NCBI RefSeq assembly: GCF_003640665.1
Contig: NZ_QQXL01000001.1
Coordinates: 248,001-312,000, forward strand
Length of the DNA stretch: 64,000 nucleotides
Reading direction: 5' to 3'
Source: Galactobacter caseinivorans
GTDB lineage: Bacteria; Actinomycetota; Actinomycetes; Actinomycetales; Micrococcaceae
Part shown: positions 9,100 to 17,720 of the stretch, in pieces
Layout of the letters: the number at the start of each line of letters is the position of its first letter
Numbering within the stretch: position 1 is the first letter of the stretch
Position numbers and translations under genes: made by a program
The notes under the pieces: model-generated
Seen by the model: the letters and a program-made list of their open reading frames with translations, nothing else
The model's database searches: none
Told to the model about the DNA's origin: nothing

Positions 9100-10329
9100 G
9101 TGCACCACGACCCCTCACTCCCCGCTGAACCAGAGCGCCTGGCGAGCATCGATCTCTGCGCGATCCGCCACAACATCCGCCAGATCGTGGCGCGGACGAG
9201 CCCGGCCGCGGTCATGAGCGTGGTGAAGGCCAACGCCTACGGTCACGGCGCGGTTCCCGTGGCCAAGGCGGCGCTGGAGGCCGGGGCAACCTGGATCGGC
9301 GCCGCCCACGTGGCAGAGGGCCTTGCCTTGCGTGCTGCGGGCATCGACGCCCCGCTGTTGTGCTGGCTACACACCGAGGCCACCGACTTTGCCGCCGGCA
9401 TCACGGCGGGGATTGACCTTGGCGTGTCCGGCTGGGAGCTGGAGGGGATCGCCAGCGCGGCGCGTGCGGTGCGGATCCCCGCCCGCGTGCACCTCAAGAT
9501 CGACACCGGGCTGGGCCGCAACGGCAGCACCCGCGCGCAGTGGCCGGCGTTGCTGGAACGGGCCGCGCAGCTGGAGGCGGACGGAGTGTTGCGGGTGGTG
9601 GGCATCTTTTCCCACTTCGCGGTCGCGGACGAGCCAGAGCGCCCAGAGACGGACGAGCAGCTCCAGGCGTTTCGCGAGGCGGTGGCCCAGGCACGGGAGG
9701 CGGGCCTTGAGCCTCAGGTGCGCCATCTGGCCAACTCTCCCGCGCTACTCTCGCGGCCGGACACCCACTTTGACCTGGTGCGCTGCGGCCTGGCCACCTA
9801 TGGGCTTTCCCCGTTTGAGGGCGTCACCAGCGCAGATCTCAAGCTGCGTCCGGCCATGCGCCTGTCCACGCGCCTGGCCAACGTCAAGCGGGTGCCGGCC
9901 GGGCATGGCGTCTCTTACGGGCTGCGCTACAGCACGGATCGGGAGACGGTCTTTGGCCTGGTCCCGCTGGGCTACGCGGACGGCGTGCCACGGGTCAGCG
10001 AGGGCGGGCCCGTGCTGATCAACGGCTCCGTCTACCCCAGCGTGGGGCGCGTGGCGATGGACCAATTTGTGGTGGACCTTGGCCCGGATGCGGACGAGGA
10101 CGCGCTCCTGGGCGCCGAGACCGTCCTGTTCGGCGGCGAGGGCGCCCCGGCCGTGGAGGAGTGGGCCCGCGCGGCGGGGACGCTGAATTACGAGATCGTC
10201 ACCCGCATCTCCGAGCGCGTGCCGCGCAGGTGGTTAGAGGCGCCCAGCGCCGGCGGGCCCCAGGACAAGCGTCCACAGGACGAGCCTCCCCAGAATCAGC
10301 ACCCCGCAAGCAGCGAGGAAGGACAGTAG
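9100..10329 (+). CDS. alr: Alanine racemase
   Basis: Alr interconverts L- and D-alanine with pyridoxal phosphate and supplies D-Ala for peptidoglycan. The 409-residue protein has the PLP-lysine motif SVVKANAYGHGAVPVAKAAL near residue 43 and the C-terminal catalytic tyrosine in GHGVSYGLRYST. The KIDTGLGRNG segment and the beta-barrel C-terminal domain with VAMDQFVVDLG are also present. A Pro/Gln-rich tail extends past the usual end. The alr stop TAG shares its last base with the GTG of tsaE (TAGTG), so the two genes are co-transcribed; alr-tsaE adjacency is common in Actinobacteria. Confidence 0.96.
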   Translation: MHHDPSLPAEPERLASIDLCAIRHNIRQIVARTSPAAVMSVVKANAYGHGAVPVAKAALEAGATWIGAAHVAEGLALRAAGIDAPLLCWLHTEATDFAAGITAGIDLGVSGWELEGIASAARAVRIPARVHLKIDTGLGRNGSTRAQWPALLERAAQLEADGVLRVVGIFSHFAVADEPERPETDEQLQAFREAVAQAREAGLEPQVRHLANSPALLSRPDTHFDLVRCGLATYGLSPFEGVTSADLKLRPAMRLSTRLANVKRVPAGHGVSYGLRYSTDRETVFGLVPLGYADGVPRVSEGGPVLINGSVYPSVGRVAMDQFVVDLGPDADEDALLGAETVLFGGEGAPAVEEWARAAGTLNYEIVTRISERVPRRWLEAPSAGGPQDKRPQDEPPQNQHPASSEEGQ

Positions 10330-10901
10330 TGGAGCAGATGCGCCTGAACCTGGAGCTTCCCAGCGCCCCATCCACCCAGGAGGCCGCCCGCAGACTCGGA
10401 ACTGTGCTGCAGGCCGGTGATTTGCTGGTGCTGGTGGGGGAACTTGGAGCCGGAAAAACCACGTTCACCCAAGGGCTGGGGCTGGGACTTGGCGTGCGCG
10501 GCGGGATCATCTCCCCGACCTTTGTCCTGGCCCGCAGGCACCCCTCCCTGACCGGCGGCCCCGAGCTGGTGCACGTGGATGCCTACCGGCTCGGCTCCGC
10601 CGGAGAATTGGAGGACCTGGACCTGGTGGACACCATGGACCGGGCCGTCACCGTCGTGGAGTGGGGACGCGACCGCGCGGAGGGGCTCTCCGACTCCCGC
10701 CTGGAACTGGAGCTGATCCGCCCGGTCGGCGGCGCATCCGAGCTGGAGCGCGCAGCAGATGCCCCGGCCCCTTGGGAGAGTGAGGAGCTGGAGGACGATG
10801 CGACGCCGCGGCAACTGCACCTCAGCGCTCACGGCCCGCGATGGGACGCGGCGGCCTGGCAACGGCTGCGCTCGGCCCTGGAGTCCCACCCCCTTCCCTG
10901 A
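10329..10901 (+). CDS. tsaE: tRNA t6A biosynthesis ATPase TsaE
   Basis: TsaE is the ATPase that works with TsaB and TsaD to make N6-threonylcarbamoyladenosine at position 37 of ANN-decoding tRNAs. The P-loop VGELGAGKTTFTQGLGLGLG is near residue 40, followed by SPTFVLARRH and VHVDAYRL (the HxDxYR motif) and VVEWGRDRAE. At 190 residues it is longer than the usual 150 because of an acidic C-terminal extension. The GTG start at 10329 is preceded by AGGAAGG and overlaps the alr stop by one base. The partners tsaB and tsaD lie just downstream but have their own promoter. Confidence 0.95.
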   Translation: MEQMRLNLELPSAPSTQEAARRLGTVLQAGDLLVLVGELGAGKTTFTQGLGLGLGVRGGIISPTFVLARRHPSLTGGPELVHVDAYRLGSAGELEDLDLVDTMDRAVTVVEWGRDRAEGLSDSRLELELIRPVGGASELERAADAPAPWESEELEDDATPRQLHLSAHGPRWDAAAWQRLRSALESHPLP

Positions 10902-10958
10902 GCTAGGACGTGCTCGCAGGGGCACGCGAACAGAGCGAGGGCATGAACGCGGCGGGCG

Positions 10959-10970
10959 TAAACTGGTCGC
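10959..10970 (+). promoter_or_regulatory. Leaderless -10 element of tsaB
   Basis: TAAACT at 10959-10964, then 6 bases, then GTG 10971. It gives tsaB-rimI-tsaD a promoter separate from alr-tsaE. Confidence 0.65.
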
Positions 10971-11717
10971 GTGCGTCTGCTTGTCATTGACACCTCCTCC
11001 GTCGTCTCCGTCGCCTTGATTCAGGCCCCGGACGATTCCTCCTCCGGCGACGCTCAGATCCTGAGCGACCTGGTCGGAACAGACACCCATCGCCACGCCG
11101 AGGACCTGACGCCCGCGGTGCGCTCCGCGCTCGCCGAGGCCGGTTGGGACGCGCCGGACGTGATTTTGGCCGGAGACGGCCCCGGCCCCTTCACCGGGTT
11201 GCGCGTTGGGCTGGCCACGGCCCAGACCCTGGCCTTTGCCTGGGGCATCCCCGTCTATGGCCTCTGCTCCCTGGATGGCCTGGCGCACCAGGCCGCGCCG
11301 CTCGCGGTCGCGGCGGGCGCCTCGGAGCTGCTGGCTGTCCTTGATGCGCGGCGCAAGGAGCTCTACTGGGCGCGCTACTCCAGCCGCGGGGAGCGCCTGG
11401 ATGGCCCCCACGTGGGCGGCGTGGAGACCCTTCCGATGCGCGCGGAGACCCTGCCGGTCAACGGCACTTCCCTGCCCGACGGCGTGGTGCTGGCCGGCGC
11501 GGGCGTCGCCGCCCGCTCGGAGCAGTTGGCGGCGCACCCGCTCCCGGTGTTGCCGGGAACAGAAAGCCTGGCGGTGAGCGCCGCGCACCTTGGCCTGGCG
11601 TGGCTTGAGCAGGGACGCCCGCAGGACGCGCCGCGGGCGCGCTACCTGCGTGAGTCCGATGCGGTGGTGCCCGGCTCCATGGCCGGGGTGGACGTCAAGG
11701 CAGGGCAGCGCGGATGA
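10971..11717 (+). CDS. tsaB: tRNA t6A biosynthesis protein TsaB
   Basis: TsaB is the ASKHA-fold partner that dimerises with TsaD in the t6A complex and carries no catalysis of its own. The 248-residue protein starts RLLVIDTSSVVSVALI and has the signature GDGPGPFTGLRVGLATAQTLA; both are characteristic of TsaB and differ from the metal-binding TsaD motifs. The start GTG 10971 follows a leaderless -10. The stop overlaps rimI by 4 bases (ATGA), and rimI overlaps tsaD in the same way, making a tight three-gene operon. Confidence 0.95.
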   Translation: MRLLVIDTSSVVSVALIQAPDDSSSGDAQILSDLVGTDTHRHAEDLTPAVRSALAEAGWDAPDVILAGDGPGPFTGLRVGLATAQTLAFAWGIPVYGLCSLDGLAHQAAPLAVAAGASELLAVLDARRKELYWARYSSRGERLDGPHVGGVETLPMRAETLPVNGTSLPDGVVLAGAGVAARSEQLAAHPLPVLPGTESLAVSAAHLGLAWLEQGRPQDAPRARYLRESDAVVPGSMAGVDVKAGQRG

Positions 11718-12319
11718 GTCCGCATGCACCGGGACCGGCGCACCTGCCGGACGCACCGGCGTCGGACCTGGAAAAGGCCCCCGCCGGCTACACCATCACC
11801 ACGCTGGGACCGGAACACGTGCCGGCCCTGCATGCCCTGGAGACGGTGCTCTTTCCGCTGGATGCCTGGCCGGAGCAGATGTTCCGCGAGGAGCTAGCCC
11901 ACCCAGAATGGCGTCGCTACTGGGGTGTGCGCACGGCCACGGGTGAGCTGGTGGGCTATTGCGGTGCCCAGTATTCGCCGCGGCTGGCGGATGTGCAGAC
12001 CATCGGTGTGCTGGCCGCGCACGAGGGGCACGGGCTGGGGAGCTTCCTGCTGCGCCTCATGGTGGAGCGGGCCAGCGCGTGGGGCGCCACGGACCTGCTG
12101 CTAGAGGTGCGCCAGGACAACCCGCGCGCCCAGGCCCTGTACGTGCGGCACGGATTTGAGACCATTCACACCCGCAAGGGCTACTACAACGACGGAACGG
12201 ACGCGCTGATCATGCAACGCGCATTGGGTGGCAGTGACTCGGGCCGAGGCGACGTCCACGGCGACGTCCAAGGCAACGGTCACAGCGGGCCAGTGCCCGC
12301 CGAAGGAGAACAAGCATGA
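11714..12319 (+). CDS. rimI: Ribosomal-protein-alanine N-acetyltransferase RimI
   Basis: A GNAT-fold enzyme of 201 residues in the position always taken by RimI in actinobacterial tsaB-rimI-tsaD operons; RimI acetylates the N-terminus of ribosomal protein S18. The acetyl-CoA loop is visible in [21 protein letters not shown], and the substrate side ends with [23 protein letters not shown], a pattern typical of RimI. It overlaps both neighbours by 4 bases. A Gly/Asp-rich C-terminal tail after the fold is an extension compared with the usual 150-residue protein. The substrate is inferred from family and context. Confidence 0.9.
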   Translation: MSPHAPGPAHLPDAPASDLEKAPAGYTITTLGPEHVPALHALETVLFPLDAWPEQMFREELAHPEWRRYWGVRTATGELVGYCGAQYSPRLADVQTIGVLAAHEGHGLGSFLLRLMVERASAWGATDLLLEVRQDNPRAQALYVRHGFETIHTRKGYYNDGTDALIMQRALGGSDSGRGDVHGDVQGNGHSGPVPAEGEQA

Positions 12320-13395
12320 GCGCCGATGCACCCCTGGTCCTGGGGATCGAATCCAGCTGCGATGAGACGGGGATTGGCCTGGTGCGCGGCACCGAGTTGT
12401 TGGCCAACGCCGTGGCCAGTTCCATGCAGGAGCACGTGCGCTTTGGTGGGGTCATCCCGGAGATTGCCTCCCGCGCCCACCTGGAATCGCTGGTGCCCAC
12501 CCTGCGTGAGGCGCTGGCCACCGCGGACGTGACGCTGGCGGAGGTGGATGCCATCGCCGTGACCACCGGCCCGGGACTCGCCGGCGCCCTCATGGTGGGG
12601 GTCGCAGGAGCTAAGGCGCTGGCGCTGGCCACGGGCAAGCCCCTCTACGCGGTGAATCACCTGGTGGCGCACGTGGGAGTCGGCGTGTTGGAGGGCGGCG
12701 AACTGCCGGATTCCCTGGCGGCGCTGCTGGTCTCCGGCGGGCACACGGAGATTCTGCGCGTGGGCTCGCTGAGTTCCGATGTGGAGCTGCTGGGCAGCAC
12801 CATCGACGACGCAGCGGGGGAGGCCTACGACAAGGTGGCACGCCTGCTTGGCCTGCCGTACCCGGGCGGTCCAGTGATTGACAAGCTGGCGGCGCAGGGA
12901 AACCCCAAGGCCATCCGCTTCCCGCGCGGGCTGAGCCTTGGCAAGTTCATGGGCACGGCGGAGGCGCCCGGCCCGCACCGCTACGATTTTTCCTTCTCCG
13001 GGCTCAAGACCGCCGTGGCGCGCTATGTGGAGGACTGCCACGCCCGCGGCGTTCAGGTTCCTGTGGCGGATGTGGCCGCGAGCTTCCAGGAGGCCGTGGT
13101 GGACGTGATCACCAAGAAGGCGGTCCTGGCCTGCCAGGAGCACGGGCTCAAGAACCTGCTCCTGGGCGGAGGGGTGGCAGCCAACAGCCGCCTGCGTGAA
13201 TTACTGACAGCACGCTGTCAATCGGCGGGGATCGGTCTGCGCATCCCGCGCCCCGGCCTCTGCACCGACAACGGCGCCATGATTGCCGCCCTCGGGGCAC
13301 AGCTGGTCCAAGCGGGCGTAGCCCCGACCGGCACCGACTTTGGGACGGACACGGGAATGCCGCCGTCCGTGATCTCGCTGCCGCCGGCCGCGTAA
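12316..13395 (+). CDS. tsaD: tRNA N6-adenosine threonylcarbamoyltransferase TsaD
   Basis: TsaD transfers the threonylcarbamoyl group from threonylcarbamoyl-AMP to A37 of tRNA. The 359-residue ASKHA-fold protein shows [14 protein letters not shown] at the N-terminus, the metal-binding histidines in [11 protein letters not shown], the [12 protein letters not shown] nucleotide motif, [19 protein letters not shown] and [16 protein letters not shown]. Length and motifs are standard and complete. The ATG overlaps the rimI stop. It ends only 7 bases before the convergent end of the next gene, so there is no room for a conventional terminator in the spacer. Confidence 0.97.
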   Translation: MSADAPLVLGIESSCDETGIGLVRGTELLANAVASSMQEHVRFGGVIPEIASRAHLESLVPTLREALATADVTLAEVDAIAVTTGPGLAGALMVGVAGAKALALATGKPLYAVNHLVAHVGVGVLEGGELPDSLAALLVSGGHTEILRVGSLSSDVELLGSTIDDAAGEAYDKVARLLGLPYPGGPVIDKLAAQGNPKAIRFPRGLSLGKFMGTAEAPGPHRYDFSFSGLKTAVARYVEDCHARGVQVPVADVAASFQEAVVDVITKKAVLACQEHGLKNLLLGGGVAANSRLRELLTARCQSAGIGLRIPRPGLCTDNGAMIAALGAQLVQAGVAPTGTDFGTDTGMPPSVISLPPAA

Positions 13396-13402
13396 GCCGG
13401 GC

Positions 13403-14545
13403 CTAGTCCTCCATGCGCAGGCGGCGCGTGTTCTGCAGCACCACCTCGCGCAGGTCACCGTCATGCGCCGCGGCCACCGCGCGCTGGCGCTGGTAGCCGG
13501 CACCCTCTGTGACGATCCGCCAGACGTCGGCCAGTTCCTGCTCGCACCCCAGGCGCTTGGCCACGGGGGCCAGGCGCGTGAGCTCGTCCGCGAGGTGCTC
13601 GGTGACCAGCTTCTCGTTGCCCGCCGAGTCAAGAATGATGATCGCGTCGAGCCCGTAGCGGGCGGCCCGCCACTTGTTTTCCACGCGGAACCAGTTGCTC
13701 ATCACCGGGATGTGGCGGCCCGCGTCAAGCTGCGCGGACATGTCCGCCACCAGGCACTGGGTGAAGGCGGCCACGGCGGCCACCTCGCGGATGGAGGTCA
13801 GCCCATCGCAGATACGCATCTCCACCGTGCCGAAGCGCGGAACGGGGCGCACGTCCCAGCGGATCTCGTTGATCTCATCCACCACGCCCGTGTGGACCAT
13901 GTCCGCCACGTACTTCTCATACTCGCTCCACTGATCAAAGTGGAAGGGTAGGCCGCCGGTGGGAAGCTGCTGGAACATCAGGGAGCGCTGCGAGGCGTAT
14001 CCGGTGTCGTTCCCGCTCCAGAAGGGGGAGGAGGCGGAGAGCGCCAGCAGATGGGGCTGGTAGTTGATCAGCCCGTCCACGATGGGCAGGGCCTTGGCGC
14101 TGTGGTCCAGGCCGACGTGCACGTGCACGCCGTAGATGACCATCTGGCGGCCCCACCACTGCGTGCGATCAATCAGGGTCGCGTAGCGCTCCTTGTCCGT
14201 GACCGGCTGCAGCTCCGGCGGGGCAAACGGGTGCGAGCCCGCGCTGTAGAGCTCCACGCCAAGCGGGTCGGTGATGCGGCGCACCTCCGCGAGCGTCTCC
14301 GAGAGCTCGGCGCGAGCCGAGGCCACCTCGTGGTGCACGCCGGTCACCAACTCCACGGTGTTGGAGAGCAATTCCTGCGTCACCCGCGGGTGCTCATCAT
14401 CGATGCCGAGGCCGTCCTGGAGCTTGATTCCGTCCAGAACCTCCTGGGCCACCGAGCGCAGGTCGGCGCTCTGAGCGTCCACCAGGGCAATCTCCCATTC
14501 GATGCCCAGCGTGGATGCCTCAGATTGCGCGAAGTCGATCTGCAC
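13403..14545 (-). CDS. YbdK-type carboxylate-amine ligase (glutamate-cysteine ligase 2 family)
   Basis: A 380-residue protein of the GCS2 family, which joins glutamate to an amine using ATP; some members act as weak glutamate-cysteine ligases and the actinobacterial substrate is often unknown. Diagnostic segments are TLGIEWEIALVDAQS at the N-terminus, SAGSHPFAP, the HVHVGLDHSAKALP metal/nucleotide region, NDTGYASQRSLMFQQLPTGG and RPVPRFGTVEMRICDG. GTG 14545 is chosen because GGAGGG lies 7 bases upstream; a TTG 15 bases earlier would fall inside that site. Single gene, convergent with tsaD. Actinobacteria use mycothiol, so a glutathione role is unlikely. Confidence 0.88.
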   Translation of the reverse strand: MQIDFAQSEASTLGIEWEIALVDAQSADLRSVAQEVLDGIKLQDGLGIDDEHPRVTQELLSNTVELVTGVHHEVASARAELSETLAEVRRITDPLGVELYSAGSHPFAPPELQPVTDKERYATLIDRTQWWGRQMVIYGVHVHVGLDHSAKALPIVDGLINYQPHLLALSASSPFWSGNDTGYASQRSLMFQQLPTGGLPFHFDQWSEYEKYVADMVHTGVVDEINEIRWDVRPVPRFGTVEMRICDGLTSIREVAAVAAFTQCLVADMSAQLDAGRHIPVMSNWFRVENKWRAARYGLDAIIILDSAGNEKLVTEHLADELTRLAPVAKRLGCEQELADVWRIVTEGAGYQRQRAVAAAHDGDLREVVLQNTRRLRMED

Positions 14546-14736
14546 GTAGTTTCCCTCCAACCGAGGATCACCCTCACGGTGACCCTGCTTCCCCCGATTC
14601 TAGAACCGCCGCGCCCTCTTGCCTGACGAAACGGCGTCGCTTCGTCACCGAAGGGGATCATGGCGCGCCCCGCGGGCCCCCTTCTGTGACCCGCACGACC
14701 CGCGCAACCCGCAGCTCCGTCCGCGGCGGGACCCGC

Positions 14737-15600
14737 TCAGTTTGTCGCGGCCGGGCTCTGCAGCAGCCGGCGCAGACGGATGGCGCCCATGGAGGTGGTG
14801 GCGCGCAGTTCGGCGGTGGACTCCGAGGCGGGGCCGGGGGTGGCCTGCAATTCGTTAAAGACGGAGCCTGCCTTGCTGTGGGCGTCCACCCAGACGGCGA
14901 CCCCAGGGGAGACGGCGATGTCCACCTCACCCATGGACGTGGCGGCGTCGAGGCGCCCGCTCTCCACCCGGTCCACGCGGACCGCTCCGAGGGAGGTGCG
15001 CAGGCGCGCCTCGCCTGAGAGCACGCCAAGGGTGATGGAGCCGTTGGAGGTCTTGGCGGAGAGGGGGCTGCCGGTGCGGCCCAGATTCAGCGCGCCGTTG
15101 GAGCTCTTGATGGTGGTGCGCCCGCCGGAGGCACCCAGCTGCACCTCCCCGGAGGAGGTGGTGAGCTCCGCCTCGCCCTCAACGGTGCCAACAAAGACGG
15201 GCCCGTTGGAGGTGGTGGCCTTGAGCGTGAGCGCCCGGTCCACGGCGATGGAGCCGTTGGAGCTGTGCATGCGGGCCTGCCCCACCGGGCCATCCACCCG
15301 CACGGATCCGTTACCGGTGCGGCATTCCACGGGGGTGCCCTGTGGCACCTCCACGGTGATGACGGCCGTGCCCAGGTTGAACCCAAAGAGGCCCAGGGTG
15401 GGCGCGTAGATGCTCACGGCATCCTTGCTGCCCTCCACGCTGATGCGCTCTGCGGTGCGCTGGTCAATGCCGCGGCCGGGGTGCGCGGGCGCTACCTGGA
15501 CGCTGATGCGTCCGGGCTCCGCGCTGGCCTTGATGTTGATGAGAGCGGACGGCACGGCGATCACGAGCCGCGCGTCCGGTGCCACGGTGAAGTCCTGCAT
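14737..15600 (-). CDS. DUF4097-family beta-strand repeat protein
   Basis: A 287-residue protein built of short beta-strand repeats ending in SNG, TSNG or TSMG. Examples are MHSSNGSIAVD, TTSNGPVFVG, IKSSNGALNLG, KTSNGSITLG and TSMGEVDIAV, spaced about 20 residues apart from roughly residue 100 to the end. This is the toastrack/DUF4097 adhesin-like fold. No signal peptide or membrane segment is visible, so it is probably cytosolic. A ribosome site GAAAGG precedes ATG 15600. It lies 40 bp downstream of the ribbon-helix-helix gene on the same strand and is almost certainly co-transcribed with it. The pairing recurs in Actinobacteria but its function is not established. Confidence 0.85.
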   Translation of the reverse strand: MQDFTVAPDARLVIAVPSALINIKASAEPGRISVQVAPAHPGRGIDQRTAERISVEGSKDAVSIYAPTLGLFGFNLGTAVITVEVPQGTPVECRTGNGSVRVDGPVGQARMHSSNGSIAVDRALTLKATTSNGPVFVGTVEGEAELTTSSGEVQLGASGGRTTIKSSNGALNLGRTGSPLSAKTSNGSITLGVLSGEARLRTSLGAVRVDRVESGRLDAATSMGEVDIAVSPGVAVWVDAHSKAGSVFNELQATPGPASESTAELRATTSMGAIRLRRLLQSPAATN

Positions 15601-15640
15601 GGCGTTGCCTTTCGAGAGGGGGAGGCGCGCGGGGTGCGCG

Positions 15641-16219
15641 TCAGTTCATCCAGCCGGTGATGCGACGGCCGTCGTTGCGCACGCCCGGCGCGCGCGGGGG
15701 TGCCGGGGGAGTGGGCGGCAGGGGCGGGGTGGCCACGGCGGTGGCGACGGTGCGCACCAGCCACGCGTTGACGGACTGCCCGGCGGCGGCGGCAGCGGCC
15801 TCCGCCTGGGACTTCAGCGACTCCGGCAGGCGCAGGTTGATGCGCGCGGTTTCCCCGTGGTCCGCCTCCAGGGCATCCGCTATGCCCGACGCCGCGGGGT
15901 ACAGCCCCGCTGCTGCCTCGCCGGAACGCGGGGTGGGCTGCGGGGCCGCCTCCGCTTCCGCTTCGGTGTCCGCGGTGGGCGTGAGCCCTGAGGCGGTGAG
16001 CCGGGGCTCGCCGCCGGAAAGTGCCAGGCTGACGGAGCCGGGGGCCAGGTCGGCGCTGAGTTCATCCGCGGCGGCGGCGAGGGCGTTGATCAGGGTGAGG
16101 CGCAGCGAGGAGTCCAGGGCAAGGGCCAGCCGTTCCGCGTGCTCTGCCGCGGCAGAATCCTCCGGGACGGCTGCGGCCAGGTCGCGCTGGGTGGCGGAAA
16201 CAAAGCGATCGAGATCCAT
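15641..16219 (-). CDS. HicB-like ribbon-helix-helix DNA-binding protein
   Basis: A 192-residue protein with a C-terminal ribbon-helix-helix (RINLRLPESLKSQAEAAAAAAG, then SVNAWLVRTVATAVA), the fold of Arc/HicB-type regulators. The N-terminal half (about residues 1-70) is a helical Ala-rich region, and the middle is an acidic Pro/Ala linker. Databases often label such proteins HicB-family antitoxin, but no HicA toxin is adjacent; the downstream partner is a beta-repeat protein. The start codon overlaps the first of a phased array of TGGCACCA boxes, strongly suggesting autoregulation. The leaderless promoter TTGACG-17-CACAGT fixes the ATG at 16219. Confidence 0.82.
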   Translation of the reverse strand: MDLDRFVSATQRDLAAAVPEDSAAAEHAERLALALDSSLRLTLINALAAAADELSADLAPGSVSLALSGGEPRLTASGLTPTADTEAEAEAAPQPTPRSGEAAAGLYPAASGIADALEADHGETARINLRLPESLKSQAEAAAAAAGQSVNAWLVRTVATAVATPPLPPTPPAPPRAPGVRNDGRRITGWMN

Positions 16220-16291
16220 GGCACCACTGTGGCACCATCATGGTGTCACGTCAAGCAAAAGTGGCACCACAGTGGCACCACAGTGGCGCCA
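16219..16291 (-). promoter_or_regulatory. Promoter and phased operator array of the ribbon-helix-helix operon
   Basis: TGGCACCA-type octamers start at 16219, 16230, 16241 (inverted variant TGGTGTCA), 16262, 16273 and 16284 (TGGCGCCA), giving steps of 11, 11, 21, 11 and 11 bp. On the minus strand the array encloses TTGACG (16249-16254), a 17-bp spacer and CACAGT (16226-16231), which ends 6 bases before the ATG at 16219. Boxes therefore cover the -10, the spacer, the start codon and upstream DNA. The geometry fits cooperative binding of ribbon-helix-helix dimers on one face of the helix. Binding is inferred, not shown. Confidence 0.8.
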
Positions 16292-16326
16292 TGTGGGCTG
16301 CGGTGGGGCCGCGGGTGACGCGGTGG

Positions 16327-17607
16327 CTAGCCGAGTGGTTCCACCTCGATGGCCGCGCGGCGCTCGCCGACGCGGGTGAGGATGAGCGTGGCGGCGCGCC
16401 CGTTCTTGTTTTTGCCCAGCCCGGCCAGCACCTCGCGGCGCAGCTGCTCCGGCGTCACATCCACGCCGCGCTTCTTCACATCCAGACGGTTCACGCCGGT
16501 GGACTTGGCCCAGGCGCGCAGGTGCTTGGACTTGAGCGGATGGACCTGCACCACACGGTAGGCATGGCCAAGCGGAGTGCTCGGCTCCTCCTCGCAGCTC
16601 AGGTAGGCGATGTGCGGGTCAAGGCCGCGCGCCCCGATCTGCTGAGCCAGGTCCGCGACCAGCCCCGCCCGGATCACGGCCCCATCCGGCTCCACCAGGA
16701 ACCGGCCCAGCCCATCCAGGCCGTCCGGGACCAAGAGGTCTCCTACCAATGCGGCCGCCTCCGGATCCATGCCGGGGAACCAGGTGGATGCGGTGAGCTC
16801 CGCGGAGGAATTGCCGCGGACCACCACCGCGGCCCGGCGCACCTGAGGCCTGCGAAGGCGGTTGAACCACATCGTGGCCTCCACGACGTCCCCGCCGTCC
16901 GAGAGCCAGACCGCCTCGGCGTTCTCCGGCACGGCGGTGTGGGGCAGGCCGGGCCCCAGTTTCACGCCCACCTCGCGCCCGGCGTCAGCCAGGGACTCCA
17001 CAAAGCTCAGGGGCGGGGAGAAGGCCTCCGGATCAAAGATGCGCCGGGTTCCGGAGGAACTCGTGTCGCGTCGCGCAGGATCCAGCCACACGCCGTCGAC
17101 CCCTTCCAGGTCCACCGTGGTGGCGTCCCCGTGGATCACCCGAGCGTCGTCGAAGGGCATCAGGTTCAAGGTGGCGGCCGCCGCCGTGAGCTCGTCCGCC
17201 TCCACGGCCGTCACGGCCAGCCCCAGCGAGGCGAAGGCCAGCGAGTCCGCGCCGATCCCGCATCCAAGGTCGGCGACGGAGCTCAGGCCCGCCCCGGCAA
17301 AGCGCTGGGCGTGGCGGGCCGCAACGGGAAGGCGCGTGGCCTGCTCCAGCCCGGCGCGCGTCAAAAAGAGCGAGTCCGCAAACGGGCCAAACTTGGCCTC
17401 GCCCCGGGAGCGAAGGCGCAGCTGATGCACCGCGGCGCTGACCAGCTCCGCCGGGTGCCCGTCCTTGCGCAGGCGCAACGTGAGCTCGGTGGCCGCGGCA
17501 TCCGATCCGGCCTCCGCCGGGCGGTGGGCCGCCAGCAGGGCCAGGCCCTCCGGGGTCAGCAGCGGGGCAAGCGGTTCCTGGGCGGAGGACGCGGTAGGCA
17601 ACGACAT
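16327..17607 (-). CDS. Class I SAM-dependent methyltransferase with THUMP-like domain
   Basis: A 426-residue protein with a Rossmann methyltransferase core: motif I VADLGCGIGADSLAF at about residue 110, acidic loop VTAVEADELT, and a motif-IV-like VWLDPARR that resembles nucleic-acid methyltransferases. The C-terminal part matches the THUMP-like domain that follows this core in Actinobacteria, suggesting an RNA substrate, which is not proven. ATG 17607 is 7 bases after a minus-strand TAGGGT. It is divergent from groES; its promoter lies about 55-60 bp from the first CIRCE box. Confidence 0.85.
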   Translation of the reverse strand: MSLPTASSAQEPLAPLLTPEGLALLAAHRPAEAGSDAAATELTLRLRKDGHPAELVSAAVHQLRLRSRGEAKFGPFADSLFLTRAGLEQATRLPVAARHAQRFAGAGLSSVADLGCGIGADSLAFASLGLAVTAVEADELTAAAATLNLMPFDDARVIHGDATTVDLEGVDGVWLDPARRDTSSSGTRRIFDPEAFSPPLSFVESLADAGREVGVKLGPGLPHTAVPENAEAVWLSDGGDVVEATMWFNRLRRPQVRRAAVVVRGNSSAELTASTWFPGMDPEAAALVGDLLVPDGLDGLGRFLVEPDGAVIRAGLVADLAQQIGARGLDPHIAYLSCEEEPSTPLGHAYRVVQVHPLKSKHLRAWAKSTGVNRLDVKKRGVDVTPEQLRREVLAGLGKNKNGRAATLILTRVGERRAAIEVEPLG

Positions 17608-17620
17608 GACCTCAACCCTA
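17608..17620 (-). promoter_or_regulatory. Leaderless -10 element of the THUMP-like methyltransferase gene
   Basis: Minus-strand TAGGGT (17615-17620) followed by 7 bases and ATG 17607. Confidence 0.6.
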
Positions 17621-17673
17621 GACGGCGAGGGGCGGCGACGGCGGCGCCGGGCGGTCTCGCCGTGGGTGAACTT

Positions 17674-17700
17674 CTGGCACTCACCTTGACCGAGTGCCAG
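17674..17700 (+). promoter_or_regulatory. CIRCE operator 1 (HrcA site) upstream of groES
   Basis: CTGGCACTC-N9-GAGTGCCAG, a perfect 9-bp inverted repeat with the canonical 9-bp spacer of CIRCE elements. The spacer holds the -35 box TTGACC (17686-17691), so HrcA bound here would directly block RNA polymerase. Confidence 0.93.
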
Positions 17701-17714
17701 CGCCTTCCTAGAGT
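17686..17714 (+). promoter_or_regulatory. groES-groEL promoter
   Basis: TTGACC (17686-17691), a 17-bp spacer and TAGAGT (17709-17714), a good vegetative promoter. It lies between and partly inside the two CIRCE boxes. The expected transcript start, about 17721, coincides with the left arm of CIRCE 2. Confidence 0.8.
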
Positions 17715-17720
17715 GAGGAC

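Noticed and set aside
15641-16219. HicAB toxin-antitoxin pair
   Set aside because: The ribbon-helix-helix protein is HicB-like, but neither neighbour is a HicA-type small toxin; the partner is a beta-strand-repeat protein.
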